From Lacrimispora xylanolytica (GTDB lineage: Bacteria; Bacillota; Clostridia; Lachnospirales; Lachnospiraceae): 64,000 nt of DNA. The notes under the pieces are model-generated. The model had not been told where the DNA came from and did not search any database. It saw nothing but the letters and a program-made list of their open reading frames with translations. Shown one piece after another: positions 34,171-43,690 of the stretch. The position numbers and the translations under genes were made by a program. Each line of letters opens with the position of its first letter. Within the stretch, counting starts at the first letter, position 1. The stretch is from the NCBI RefSeq assembly GCF_026723765.1, contig NZ_CP113524.1, positions 2,713,001 to 2,777,000 of the forward strand, in the 5' to 3' direction.

Positions 34171-35246
34171 CAATCTATTTTCTGCTGATACAAAATGTCT
34201 TTTAATATGCGAATTGCCTCCGGAGCTGCCGCCTCCATCTCCGATCTTGTGTAAGGGGATTCCACATAGGCGCCTAACAGCTTACCAAAATAAAATGTCA
34301 TATCATCGGAATAGTAATCCGGTACGTAAACAAAATCCTCCAATAGATCACGATACATCATAAGATCCGTGCCTGATTTGCTGTTACTTTTATAACAGCC
34401 AGAAGCATAACCGATATACTCACCGAATGCCTCGGAAAGCTCACCCGGGTTGCAGATCTTAATCTTTTTATAATTGATATCCAGCTTATGACCTACGTAA
34501 TAGATGCCGTTTCCTGTCATTGGCGCTTCAAAATACTGCTTATCCGGATAATAAAGAATCTGCCAGCCCTGGTCAACAAACTTCTTGACCCACTGTCTTG
34601 GAACGTTTTTAGAGGATTCTGTAAATGCCTCTTTTACATCGGCAGGCAGACTATAAGAGCTTTTCTTCGCCTTTACAATGATATCCAGCTCCCGGTTTCG
34701 TATCCCCTTCTCATCCATATAGGCAAGTCCTACATACTGATTGGCAGCCATTTGCCCGTTATCGAAAAAATAGTAACGATTTCCAGATATGTTCTTATAA
34801 CCGGAGGAAGCCATCTCTCCTTTTGTAGAGAACCAATACCAGCTGCCGTCGTCATCCTCAAACCAGCCTTTTTGCGCCTTCCCATCCTTACCGTAATAAT
34901 GCCACTTTTCATCATCTTCATTGTAGCACCAGCCAATCTCCTGCTCCCCGGTTTCAGCAAAGCAGTACTCCACTCCCTTGATCTTCAGCCAGTCCGTAGC
35001 CATATAACCATCGTTGTCAAAATAATACCAGCTGCCGTTTATACTTTCCCAGGTATTCCTTTTAAAGCCTCCCTGGCTATCTACGTATTTCCAACCATCA
35101 AAATCCTTATGCCAGTTCCACTCTGTTTCCGGAGCCAAAGATTGGTCGCTTAATGGTATAGAATCTGTTTCCTCTGCGGCAGATACCGTGACACAACCCA
35201 GGCTTATGAGGATACAGACAGACATCGTTATCCATGTTTTCTTCAA
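34170..35246 (-). CDS. Secreted protein with choline-binding-type cell wall repeats
   Basis: A 358-residue exported protein. A signal peptide (MKKTWITMSVCILISLGCVTVSA) is followed by about five 20-residue aromatic repeats of the CW_binding type, for example ESINGSWYYFDNDGYMATDW and NISGNRYYFFDNGQMAANQY (about residues 40-175), which attach proteins to cell wall choline or sugars. The remaining 185 residues form a domain I do not recognise (RQWVKKFVDQGWQILYYPDK; LSEAFGEYIGYASG), which has the size and composition of a metallopeptidase-like fold but no HExxH. The start is probably the TTG at 35246; GGAAGGGG lies about 11 bases upstream. No ATG gives a proper signal peptide. Confidence 0.8.
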   Translation of the reverse strand: MKKTWITMSVCILISLGCVTVSAAEETDSIPLSDQSLAPETEWNWHKDFDGWKYVDSQGGFKRNTWESINGSWYYFDNDGYMATDWLKIKGVEYCFAETGEQEIGWCYNEDDEKWHYYGKDGKAQKGWFEDDDGSWYWFSTKGEMASSGYKNISGNRYYFFDNGQMAANQYVGLAYMDEKGIRNRELDIIVKAKKSSYSLPADVKEAFTESSKNVPRQWVKKFVDQGWQILYYPDKQYFEAPMTGNGIYYVGHKLDINYKKIKICNPGELSEAFGEYIGYASGCYKSNSKSGTDLMMYRDLLEDFVYVPDYYSDDMTFYFGKLLGAYVESPYTRSEMEAAAPEAIRILKDILYQQKID

Positions 35247-35431
35247 GGATTGTAACACCCCTTCCAAGCAGTACCTGTTATTTAATAGAAATTCTACTAT
35301 AATTTAGGTAAAAAGTACAGGTGGGAAGCCATAACTTTTTATTAAGATTCTGTAAGGGCTTCTTTCCATTTTCCATTTTATGAGATATAATAGAGACAAT
35401 ACTCAGGTTCAGAAAGCGAGGTACCTTACCT

Positions 35432-35665
35432 ATGAAATGGAAACGCCCTCTGGCCGTGATTGGAATCATCTTAATCATGTCCATGTATATCATTGCATTG
35501 TTCGCTGCATTTTCCCGGCATCCGGATTCAAAGAACTGGCTGTTGGCTGCTATATTCTCAACGGTTGCTGTTCCTGTCTTTCTATATGTCGTGCAGCTGG
35601 TAGCCCGCATCTTAAAGCCGGAGAAACGAGATATAAAAAGCAACCGGGATGACAAAGAAGCTTAA
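35432..35665 (+). CDS. Small two-helix membrane protein
   Basis: A 77-residue protein: basic start (MKWKRPLAV), two membrane helices (about residues 6-28 and 37-58) and a charged tail ending KSNRDDKEA. No family recognised. AGCGAGG lies about eight bases upstream of the ATG, and a TATAAT is present near 35386. It is flanked by genes on the other strand and followed by a structured region at 35730-35807. Confidence 0.6.
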   Translation: MKWKRPLAVIGIILIMSMYIIALFAAFSRHPDSKNWLLAAIFSTVAVPVFLYVVQLVARILKPEKRDIKSNRDDKEA

Positions 35666-35729
35666 AATTTCTATAGGGAATGTTGGGAGATGTTTCAAAG
35701 AGCACTTCCAGCATTTTTTGTTGCAATAA

Positions 35730-35807
35730 AATACATCTATAAGAATTCCTCCCTCATGAGTCATGCCAAAGCCTCATATTTAGCGGTTGGAAACCTATAG
35801 ATGTATT
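35730..35807. repeat. 78-bp hairpin element with 12-bp perfect terminal inverted repeats
   Basis: AATACATCTATA (35730-35741) and TATAGATGTATT (35796-35807) are exact inverted repeats. The interior also pairs on the minus strand (TTTCC with GGAAA-like GGAGGAA; ATGAG with CTCAT), giving a branched or bulged stem. It lies between the 77-residue gene and a broken transporter, where it could act as a terminator in both directions, be a small structured RNA, or be a miniature transposon remnant. No clear target duplication is visible. Confidence 0.5.
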
Positions 35808-35831
35808 CTAATGATAACAAGACATTTCTGT

Positions 35832-36757
35832 TTAGAATAGTGCTGCCATAGAATGGATAAATTTTGGTACTGCACCAGCTAAAGCATATATGGTCACAAA
35901 TAAATAGAATATGTAGCTGATAGTCATACAGATCTGTAGTGCCCTTGGTTCTTTAATCCCACGGTTAATATCCTTTCTCCAGATCATCCTTGTAATAAAT
36001 AATCCTGCAACAGGTGTTGCTACCCCAGTGGCAACATTGGATAAATAGATCAATTGTACCGGAGATTTTCCATAGCTGAAACAAATGGCCGTACCAATGG
36101 CAAGAACAATCATGGAACCAATTTTAATGTTTTTTCCATCCAATGCCGTTGGCTGATTCACACCTGCACTAAACAGCACAACTCCTCTTGCAGTATTTCC
36201 TAAAATAGCGGAGAACGCTGCGGAAAGGAGGGCAATCCCCATAACAAACGGAGCTGCATTTCCCAGTACCGGAATCAGCATAGCGGCCAGATCAGCCGGA
36301 GCGTTAATGGTGGCTCCCGTGGGATTCATGACGATGGCGCCAACCAGGATAATTGCAATACTGATAACGACAACTCCAAAAATATGTGCCATAAATTCCA
36401 GTGGTTAACGAGGCACTGGAACCAATGAATCCAATGATCACCGGAAGACTCCCCGCTGGGAACTTCCACTGAATAAGTCCTCTGGCTGTTTCTCTGGTAT
36501 CAGGCCCCCCAGACATTACTAAAACAACCAGAAAAGCAATTGTCATAGCACATAGTGCGACCATAATTCCTTTTTCTATCTTGTTATAAACATTCTTGGA
36601 AAAATAGCAGAATATTACAGCGGCCATGATAATAACAGCACCCAGCTTCCAGTTGATTCCGAAAATCAAATTCATTCCGGCTCCGATGCCAGAGATGTTT
36701 CCTATTGTAAAAAACATGCAGGCTAAGAATGTAGCAATGCCAACAAATCCACAGCCA
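35832..36757 (-). pseudogene. Nramp-family divalent metal transporter, broken
   Basis: Remains of an Nramp-type transporter. The upstream piece (GFVGIATFLACMFFTIGNISGIGAGMN... to GFIGSSASLTTG) and the downstream piece (AHIFGVVVISIAIILVGAIV ... to PKFIHSMAALF) are in different frames that overlap at 36304-36392. The change of frame comes just after SASLTTG, and the family has a cytoplasmic loop of about 20 residues at this point, so a small deletion with frameshift is likely. The N-terminal third is missing: at 36757 the frame runs into a stop and into the end of a LacI-type gene on the other strand. The product cannot be a working carrier. Confidence 0.8.
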
Positions 36758-36879
36758 TGAAAATGGGAAGTAAGGCGGTTCAGCTTTTAATCGGGGAAAT
36801 GGAGTCAGAACAGGAAATCGTGCCGGCATACCAGCACATTATATTACACGCTTCTTTAGCAGAACGGGAAACAACATAA
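36757..36879 (+). pseudogene. C-terminal remnant of a LacI-type regulator
   Basis: Forty codons on the plus strand reading MKMGSKAVQLLIGEMES and ending LHASLAERETT, then a stop codon. This is the typical last helix and strand of LacI/PurR family regulators (GxxAVxLLL... LVxRxST). There is no ribosome site or DNA-binding domain, and upstream of 36757 the sequence belongs to the truncated transporter on the opposite strand. A terminator follows at 36914. I read it as the 3' end left by a deletion that joined two formerly separate loci. Confidence 0.65.
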
Positions 36880-36913
36880 ACATAATCGCTTGAAACGTAA
36901 ACTCTATCATATA

Positions 36914-36967
36914 AAAAAACGGAGAACAGGACCGGGCATATGCTCTTATCCTTGTTCTCCGTTTTAT
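36914..36967. terminator. Bidirectional terminator, LacI remnant / purA
   Basis: AAAACGGAGAACAGGA pairs with TCCTTGTTCTCCGTTTT (one bulge), with A and T runs at both ends. It follows purA on the minus strand. Confidence 0.88.
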
Positions 36968-36981
36968 TTAAAACGTTTATT

Positions 36982-38259
36982 TTACTTACGATAAATAATC
37001 TCATCTCTTCCAGGACCATTTGAAACCATAGTAATTGGTGTCTCCAGTTCCTTTTCAATGAATTCGATGTATTTTCTACAGTTTTCCGGAAGCTCTTCGT
37101 ATTTTGTAATTCCACGAATCTCACATTTCCAGCCAGGAAGTGTGGTGTATACTGGCTTCGCTTTGTTAAGCTTAGAGGTTGTTGGGAAATCCTTTGTGAT
37201 TTCACCGTCAATCTCATATCCGATACATACTGGAAGCTCATCAAGATAACCCAATACATCGAGTACTGTTAAAGCAACCTCTGTAGCTCCCTGAATCCGG
37301 CATCCATATCTGGAAGCAACGGCATCAAACCAGCCCATACGTCTAGGGCGTCCTGTGGTCGCGCCAAATTCGCCGCCATCTCCGCCTCTTTTTCTCAGTT
37401 CATCCGCTTCCTCACCAAAAATCTCACTGACAAATGCGCCGGCACCAACTGCACTGGAATATGCCTTAACAACGGTAGTGATATTTTTGATTTCATATGG
37501 AGGAATTCCAGCACCAATAGCACCATAAGCTGCAAGGGTGGAGGAAGAGGTTACCATCGGATAGATTCCATGATCCGTATCCTTTAATGATCCAAGCTGG
37601 CCTTCCAAAAGAATGCTCTTTCCTTCCTTAATTGCATCATGAAGATACTTGGATACATCGCATACGAACGGTTCTACCATCTCGCGATACTCTAAAAGAG
37701 TCGCGAGCAATTCGTCTGGATTAATCAATGGCTTATGATATAAATGCTCTAAAAGAATATTTTTTGTTTCACATACACGAACTACTTTTTCTTTTAACGC
37801 TTCCTCATCAAACAACTCGCTTACCTGAAAACCGATCTTTGCGTATTTATCTGAATAAAATGGAGCAATTCCTGATTTCGTAGAACCAAAAGACTGTTTA
37901 CCAAGACGCTCTTCTTCATACTGATCAAAGAGAATGTGGTATGGCATCAGAATCTGTGCGCGGTCAGATACAAGTACCTGTGGTCTTGGAACGCCCTTGC
38001 TTACCAGATCACCCACTTCCTTTACAAGAAACGGAATGTTTAATGCAACACCATTGCCAATGATGCTTGTTGTATGATTGTAGAATACGCCGGAAGGCAG
38101 AAGGTGTAGCGCGAACTTGCCATAATTATTGATAATTGTATGACCAGCGTTGCTACCTCCCTGGTAACGTACAATAATATCAGATTCCTTTGCCAGCATG
38201 TCTGTAATCTTGCCTTTTCCTTCGTCGCCCCAGTTGGCGCCTACGATTGCTCTTACCAT
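36982..38259 (-). CDS. purA: Adenylosuccinate synthetase
   Basis: A 425-residue GTP-dependent enzyme converting IMP and aspartate to adenylosuccinate. Visible motifs: GANWGDEGKGKITD, with the catalytic Asp; QGGSNAGHTI; GSTKSGIAPFYSDK; ATTGRPRRMGWFDAV. The start has GAAGGAGG eight bases upstream. The terminal part GYEIDGEITKDFPTTSKL is normal. It is separate from purC-purF-purB by a LysR gene and has its own upstream region. Confidence 0.97.
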   Translation of the reverse strand: MVRAIVGANWGDEGKGKITDMLAKESDIIVRYQGGSNAGHTIINNYGKFALHLLPSGVFYNHTTSIIGNGVALNIPFLVKEVGDLVSKGVPRPQVLVSDRAQILMPYHILFDQYEEERLGKQSFGSTKSGIAPFYSDKYAKIGFQVSELFDEEALKEKVVRVCETKNILLEHLYHKPLINPDELLATLLEYREMVEPFVCDVSKYLHDAIKEGKSILLEGQLGSLKDTDHGIYPMVTSSSTLAAYGAIGAGIPPYEIKNITTVVKAYSSAVGAGAFVSEIFGEEADELRKRGGDGGEFGATTGRPRRMGWFDAVASRYGCRIQGATEVALTVLDVLGYLDELPVCIGYEIDGEITKDFPTTSKLNKAKPVYTTLPGWKCEIRGITKYEELPENCRKYIEFIEKELETPITMVSNGPGRDEIIYRK

Positions 38260-38359
38260 TTGATTGTTCCTCCTTCGAGTGAAAAATACCTTTTACTTCT
38301 ATATGATATCGTAAAGAGCCACATAAGTAAAATCAATATTATTTATATTTGTCATAATC

Positions 38360-39253
38360 TTAGCTTATATCATTATTCATGAGCTGCAATAGCCCCTTGC
38401 CAGCCGGTGACACAGGCGTTTTTTTATCTGTAATAATGGAAAAATGACGCTTGGGCATTTCCTCCTGAAACTTTAATTGTATCAGATTTCCCCGTTCCAG
38501 CTCCACCTTTGCAAATCCCGACATCACACAACCAATCCCAAGGTTTCGCATGGCAAACTGTACGATCATATCACTGGTGGACAGTTCAAATTCCGGTTCC
38601 AGCTCCACACCTCTCTCCGCCAGGAATCCATCCATAAACGCTCTTGTACTCGTATTTTTCTCCAGAAAAATACAAGGAAGTTCTTTTAAGTCTTCATAGT
38701 TAAGCTTTTTCCCTTTCAAATACCGAAACTTATCTCCAGCTACAAAAACATTCTCTATTTCCTTTACTGGGGTGGAAATGACCTCAGGTCTTGCATCAAA
38801 AGGAGTACTCACCACTCCAAAATCAATTTTTCCCTCATAGAGAAAGCGAAGGGTTTCCGAGGTTGGTCCGTTGGATACCGTTACCTTAATTCCAGGATGA
38901 AGCTCATGGAACTTTTCGAGATATGGAAGCAGATAAAATTGCAGGGTCATATCGCTAGCCCCAATTCGCACCTCACCGGTATCCAGCCCCTTCATACGGC
39001 TAAGCATATTCTCCCCATGCCAGATGCTGTCCAAACCGGTTTTCACATAATCGTAGAAAAATTCTCCTTCTCTGGTCAGCCGGACACCTTTCGAGGTCCT
39101 TAAAAAAAGCTGGCTGTCTAAGGCCTGCTCCAATTGTCTCACCGCCTGACTAACCGCCGGCTGGGAGATGCACAGCTTTTCTGCTGCCAATGTTATACTT
39201 CCCAGTTGAGCCACATAATAAAACACTTTATAGTATTCCAGATTAATGCTCAT
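38360..39253 (-). CDS. LysR family transcriptional regulator
   Basis: A 297-residue LysR-type regulator. Winged helix: INLEYYKVFYYVAQLGSITL and EKLCISQPAVSQAVRQLEQA; effector domain from about residue 90 (VRIGASDMTLQFYLLPYLE). It resembles the CysL/YwfK-like group, but that is a soft call. It lies between purB and purA on the same strand, with a terminator between it and purB. No target gene is obvious; autoregulation or regulation of purA cannot be excluded. Confidence 0.9.
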   Translation of the reverse strand: MSINLEYYKVFYYVAQLGSITLAAEKLCISQPAVSQAVRQLEQALDSQLFLRTSKGVRLTREGEFFYDYVKTGLDSIWHGENMLSRMKGLDTGEVRIGASDMTLQFYLLPYLEKFHELHPGIKVTVSNGPTSETLRFLYEGKIDFGVVSTPFDARPEVISTPVKEIENVFVAGDKFRYLKGKKLNYEDLKELPCIFLEKNTSTRAFMDGFLAERGVELEPEFELSTSDMIVQFAMRNLGIGCVMSGFAKVELERGNLIQLKFQEEMPKRHFSIITDKKTPVSPAGKGLLQLMNNDIS

Positions 39254-39275
39254 GAATTCCTCCTGATAACGACAA

Positions 39276-39308
39276 AAGGCAGGCAGACTAAAATAATTTC
39301 AGTCTGCC
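39276..39308 (-). terminator. Terminator after purB
   Basis: GGCAGACT (39282-39289) pairs with AGTCTGCC (39301-39308), with a further AAAT/ATTT inside; on the minus strand TGCCTTTTG follows. It separates purB from the lysR gene. Confidence 0.8.
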
Positions 39309-39318
39309 CGCACTATGA

Positions 39319-40749
39319 CTACACGTTAATTTCTGCTGTCATACCAAGGATCTCTTTATTCTTCTCAAGAAGAGGATTGATAATCTCCTCCAGATAGTTG
39401 GATACCTGATATGGGGCACAGCCAACGTATTTTTTCATCTCCATGCTCTTATTTAAATCTTCAAGCGTCAGATTAAAGGTAGGATCTGCTGCAATCAGCT
39501 CCAGAAGATTATTGTCAAGACCACGCTCTTTTACATTACGTCCCGCTTCCATGGATAACTCACGGATTCTCTCATGAAGCTCCTGGCGGTCTCCTCCAGC
39601 CTTTACAGCGTCCATCATAATGTTTTCTGTTGCCATAAATGGAAGTTCTGCCATCATATGCTTTTCGATTACTTTTGGATAAACAACAAGTCCATCCACA
39701 ACATTTAAGTAAAGATCTAAAATTCCGTCAATGGCCAAAAATCCTTCTGGAATGCTAAGGCGTTTGTTGGCAGAATCGTCAAGAGTACGTTCAAACCACT
39801 GAGTGGAAGAAACAAGCATTGGGTTCATCACATCTGCCATTACATAGTTGGAAAGGGATGCAATTCTCTCGCTTCTCATCGGGTTTCTTTTATATGCCAT
39901 GGCAGAAGAACCAATCTGGCTCTTCTCAAAAGGCTCTTCAATTTCCTTTAAATGCTGTAACAGACGGATGTCGTTGGAAAATTTATGGGCGCTCTGAGCA
40001 ATCCCTGCTAACACATTGACCACACGGCTGTCCACTTTTCTGGAATAGGTCTGTCCGGAAACCGGATAGCAGCCGGCATATCCCATCTTATCCGCTATCA
40101 GGATATCCACCATCTTTACCTTTTCCATATCTCCGTCAAACAGCTCTAAAAAACTTGCCTGCGTTCCTGTCGTTCCTTTGGAACCAAGAAGACGAATGGA
40201 ATCTAATAGAAAATCTAAGTCTTCTAAATCCATGGTCAAATCATGAATCCAAAGAGTGGCACGCTTTCCTACTGTGGTTGGCTGTGCCGGCTGGAAATGA
40301 GTAAATGCCAGGGTAGGCAGTTCTTTGTATTCATCTGCAAATTTTGCTAACTCTCCAATTACATTAATCAGCTTCGTTCTCACAAGCTTAAGGGCCTCTG
40401 CCATTACAATAATATCCGTATTATCCCCAACGTAGCAGGATGTTGCTCCTAAATGAATGATGCCCTTTGCCTTAGGACACTGAACACCATATGCGTAAAC
40501 ATGGGACATAACATCATGACGGACCTCTTTTTCCCTTTGTCTGGCCACATCATAATTAATCTCATCCTGGTGCGCCTTTAACTCTTCTATCTGTTCTTCC
40601 GTTACTGGAAGACCCAGTTCTTTTTCTGCTTCCGCAAGTGCAATCCAGAGCTTTCTCCATGTCTTAAATTTCTTATCCGGTGAAAAAATGTACTGCATCT
40701 CTTTGCTGGCATATCGCTCAGACAGCGGGCTTTGGTAACGATCTGTCAT
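39319..40749 (-). CDS. purB: Adenylosuccinate lyase
   Basis: A 476-residue fumarase/aspartase superfamily enzyme used twice in purine synthesis: SAICAR to AICAR and adenylosuccinate to AMP. The signature loop QIGSSAMAYKRNPMRSERI is intact, as are HLGATSCYVGDN and LAFTHFQPAQPTTVG with the catalytic His. It lies 82 bases downstream of purF with no terminator between, so co-transcription with purC-purF is likely. Confidence 0.97.
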   Translation of the reverse strand: MTDRYQSPLSERYASKEMQYIFSPDKKFKTWRKLWIALAEAEKELGLPVTEEQIEELKAHQDEINYDVARQREKEVRHDVMSHVYAYGVQCPKAKGIIHLGATSCYVGDNTDIIVMAEALKLVRTKLINVIGELAKFADEYKELPTLAFTHFQPAQPTTVGKRATLWIHDLTMDLEDLDFLLDSIRLLGSKGTTGTQASFLELFDGDMEKVKMVDILIADKMGYAGCYPVSGQTYSRKVDSRVVNVLAGIAQSAHKFSNDIRLLQHLKEIEEPFEKSQIGSSAMAYKRNPMRSERIASLSNYVMADVMNPMLVSSTQWFERTLDDSANKRLSIPEGFLAIDGILDLYLNVVDGLVVYPKVIEKHMMAELPFMATENIMMDAVKAGGDRQELHERIRELSMEAGRNVKERGLDNNLLELIAADPTFNLTLEDLNKSMEMKKYVGCAPYQVSNYLEEIINPLLEKNKEILGMTAEINV

Positions 40750-40831
40750 GTTTCCTATATTCCTCCTTGGGTGATGTTAATGTAATGGTATCATATTTTT
40801 AAACATTTGGGAAGAGGAAGGGAAATCGCTA

Positions 40832-42274
40832 TTATTTGTTGTATTCTCCCCTGATATCCTCTTTTGGCGGTTCAATGGGATAATTGCCGCTAAAGCATGC
40901 GGTACAGATAGGCAGTCCTTCTGCCATGCCTGCAAGCCGCTCAATCTTCAAATAAGAAAGAGAATCCGCTCCCAAAAGCTCCCTGATCTCATCAACGGTC
41001 CGGTTATGGGCAATGAGCTGGTCCTGGTCTGGAATGTCGGTTCCAAAGTAACATGGGTGTAGAAACGGAGGAGCACTGATCCGAACATGTACTTCTTTTG
41101 CACCTGCTTCCCGAAGCATATTGACGATAAGTGCACTGGTGGTGCCTCTTACAATGGAATCGTCAATCATTATGACACGTTTCCCTGCCACCGCCTCTTT
41201 TAAAACATTTAACTTGATTCTTACGGAGGATTCCCGGTTGCTCTGCTTTGGCTTAATAAAGGTTCTGCCCACGTAAGAGTTCTTTACAAATGCAGTTCCA
41301 TAGGGAATCCCTGACTGAAGGGAATAGCCAAGAGCTGCTGCATTGCCGGATTCAGGCACTCCTACTACAAGATCCGCATCGATAGGCGAATCCATAGCCA
41401 GGGCACGTCCTGCACTGATTCTGGCATGATAAACACTGACTCCGTCAAACACACTGTCAGGTCTTGCGAAATAAATATATTCAAAGACGCATCTTGCTTC
41501 TTTTGATTTATCCTTTGAACAAAGGCTGGTATCCGATTTAATGCCTTCTTTTGTAATGGTAACAATCTCTCCTGGCCTTACGTCCCTTACAAACTCAGCT
41601 CCAATGGTATCAAGAGCACAGCTTTCCGATACGATAATATAAGCATTGTCTCTCTTTCCAATACATAATGGTTTGAAACCATAAGGATCTCTGGCCCCGA
41701 TCAGTTTACGTGGGCTCATTACCACGAGAGAATAAGCTCCCACAATCTTTTTCATGGCATTGGCCACAGCTGCCTCAACAGAAGGTGTTTTTACACGCTC
41801 CCTGGCGATGTGATAAGCAATTACTTCGGAATCTATGGTGGTCTGGAAGATAGCTCCGTCATACTCAAGCTCTCTGCGCAGCTCCGGTGCATTCACCAGA
41901 TTACCGTTATGAGCCATGGCAAGAGTACCCTTTACATAATTAAGAACAAGAGGCTGTGCATTCTCTCTGGTACTGCTTCCTGCTGTGGAATAACGAACAT
42001 GACCTACTCCGATATTGCCATGAAGGCCTTCTACTATCTCTGGAGTAAATACCTCATTACATAACCCCATCCCTTTATGGGCACTTACTTTCCCTTTGGG
42101 ACCTTCTGTATCGCTGACGGCAATTCCGCAGCTCTCCTGGCCTCTGTGCTGTAAAGCAAATAATCCGTAATAAATGGTAGATGCAACGTCAGCGCCGTCA
42201 AAATCATACATACCGAAGACGCCGCATTCCTCATGCAGCTCTTCCTCAATGTTGAAGTTCAATTCGTTACTCAT
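40832..42274 (-). CDS. purF: Amidophosphoribosyltransferase
   Basis: A 480-residue Ntn-type glutamine amidotransferase and the committed step of purine synthesis. A propeptide of about 16 residues (ending EELHEE) precedes the catalytic Cys in ECGVFGMYDFDGADV. The PRPP loop is RVIMIDDSIVRGTTSALIV. Late Cys residues (CTACFSGNYP and others such as HPCYFGTDIP) match the 4Fe-4S binding set of Bacillus PurF, where oxygen loss of the cluster inactivates the enzyme. It lies 25 bases after purC. Confidence 0.97.
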   Translation of the reverse strand: MSNELNFNIEEELHEECGVFGMYDFDGADVASTIYYGLFALQHRGQESCGIAVSDTEGPKGKVSAHKGMGLCNEVFTPEIVEGLHGNIGVGHVRYSTAGSSTRENAQPLVLNYVKGTLAMAHNGNLVNAPELRRELEYDGAIFQTTIDSEVIAYHIARERVKTPSVEAAVANAMKKIVGAYSLVVMSPRKLIGARDPYGFKPLCIGKRDNAYIIVSESCALDTIGAEFVRDVRPGEIVTITKEGIKSDTSLCSKDKSKEARCVFEYIYFARPDSVFDGVSVYHARISAGRALAMDSPIDADLVVGVPESGNAAALGYSLQSGIPYGTAFVKNSYVGRTFIKPKQSNRESSVRIKLNVLKEAVAGKRVIMIDDSIVRGTTSALIVNMLREAGAKEVHVRISAPPFLHPCYFGTDIPDQDQLIAHNRTVDEIRELLGADSLSYLKIERLAGMAEGLPICTACFSGNYPIEPPKEDIRGEYNK

Positions 42275-42299
42275 CTAATAATTTTCCCTCTCTGTGCGT

Positions 42300-43007
42300 T
42301 TACTGAATTCCAAGACGGCGGAAAACTTCCTCGTATGCGCCTTCCACATCTCCCATATCTCTGCGGAAACGGTCTTTGTCCAGTTTTTCATGGGTATCCT
42401 TATCCCATAATCTACAGGTGTCCGGAGAAATCTCATCAGCCAGAATGATGCTTCCATGATATCGGCCGAATTCTATCTTAAAATCAATGAGATCAATATT
42501 TAAAGCGTCAAAATATTCAATCAGCACTTCATTTACCTTAAATGCATACTTTGAAATGGCATCAATTTCTTCCTGAGTTGCGAGGTTTAGGGCAAGTGCG
42601 TAGTAATCGTTGATAAAGGGGTCTCCCAGATCATCGTTTTTATAGCTGAATTCAAGAGTCGGACAAGAAAACTTTATGCCTTCTTCCATTCCCATCTTTT
42701 TGGCGAAGCTGCCGGCGGAGAAATTTCTGATAATTACTTCAAGAGGTACGATCTCCACTTTTTTTACCGCTGTTTCACGGTCATTTAATTCTTCTACCAG
42801 ATGCGTAGGAACACCTTTGGCCTCTAACTTTTTGAAGATAAAATTGGTCATTCTGTTGTTAATCGCACCTTTTCCAACAATAGTGCCTTTTTTCTGACCA
42901 TTAAACGCTGTAGCATCATCTTTATATGAAACAATTAATACGTCCGGATCTTCCGTCGTATAAACCTTCTTTGCTTTTCCTTCATACAGCATTTCTTTTT
43001 TCTCCAT
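42300..43007 (-). CDS. purC: SAICAR synthetase
   Basis: A 235-residue ATP-dependent ligase joining aspartate to [47 protein letters not shown] and [23 protein letters not shown] are the family motifs. I chose the ATG at 43007, with AGGTGG at five to six bases; the in-frame GTG three codons upstream lies within that site. First gene of purC-purF-purB, behind a good promoter; no purine riboswitch is seen in the 70-base leader. Confidence 0.96.
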   Translation of the reverse strand: MEKKEMLYEGKAKKVYTTEDPDVLIVSYKDDATAFNGQKKGTIVGKGAINNRMTNFIFKKLEAKGVPTHLVEELNDRETAVKKVEIVPLEVIIRNFSAGSFAKKMGMEEGIKFSCPTLEFSYKNDDLGDPFINDYYALALNLATQEEIDAISKYAFKVNEVLIEYFDALNIDLIDFKIEFGRYHGSIILADEISPDTCRLWDKDTHEKLDKDRFRRDMGDVEGAYEEVFRRLGIQ

Positions 43008-43076
43008 GGCATCCACCTGTCCTTTTCTGAATTAATTTATAAGTTTTTCAAATAAAACTCTGGTGTTTCAGTAGAA

Positions 43077-43105
43077 ATTATAATACAGTAAAAATAGGAA
43101 TGCAA
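43077..43105 (-). promoter_or_regulatory. Vegetative promoter of purC-purF-purB
   Basis: Minus strand TTGCAT (43100-43105), a 17-base spacer and TATAAT (43077-43082). Confidence 0.75.
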
Positions 43106-43153
43106 CTGATTTTCTTATTATAAATACTAATGACCAACCCATGGTTCTGTTTC

Positions 43154-43516
43154 TCAATCAGGTTTTAAGAACGTTGAACGCTCTACCTTCTTCCAAAGTT
43201 TCACCTTTCCTTCCTTTAGATCCAGGAAAAATCCACTTTCCTTACTTTCGCCTTCCCTGCCAGAGTTTAAGCCATTGTCTTTTGTCTCAAGCTCCAGCTC
43301 CTGATTCATAGAAAACAAAAATCTGGAATAATAAAGGATGTCTTTTTTGTATTTCGGAAAAAGGAGGAAGGATTCTAAAAATAAAAGCAAAATTAAGCAG
43401 ATTCTGGCAGAATATAATAAGCCCTTTCCTTTGTCAGCAGTCAGATGAACATTTCTCCAGGGCTTTCTTCTATGGTTATAACAATAAACTCTATACTTTT
43501 TAAATCTCTCTGTCAT
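43154..43516 (-). CDS. Hypothetical single-pass membrane protein
   Basis: A 120-residue protein of unknown function. A basic N-terminal segment of about 30 residues (MTERFKKYRVYCYNHRRKPW) precedes one membrane helix (SARICLILLLFLESFLLF, about residues 34-53); the rest is polar and charged. The ATG at 43516 has AGGAG nine bases upstream. It lies between purC and a lipoprotein gene, both on the same strand, and no terminator follows it. I see no known family; it could be an expressed but poorly conserved gene. Confidence 0.5.
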   Translation of the reverse strand: MTERFKKYRVYCYNHRRKPWRNVHLTADKGKGLLYSARICLILLLFLESFLLFPKYKKDILYYSRFLFSMNQELELETKDNGLNSGREGESKESGFFLDLKEGKVKLWKKVERSTFLKPD

Positions 43517-43638
43517 AAAAAACGACTCCTGAAAAAGCAATTGATTGAGGGGAACAATGATATGGGAAAGGTTGATAAGTAAAGAAACAGCCTAAAATGA
43601 GGCGAGATATGTTGCACTTAATTATACCTTATAACAAA

Positions 43639-43672
43639 AAAAGCTTCAAGCACAAAATTTTGCCTGAAGCTC
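43639..43672 (-). terminator. Terminator after the Thr/Ala-rich lipoprotein gene
   Basis: AGCTTCAGGCAAAA pairs with TTTTGTGCTTGAAGCT on the minus strand, followed by seven T. Confidence 0.88.
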
Positions 43673-43690
43673 TTTCCATTATAATCCAGT

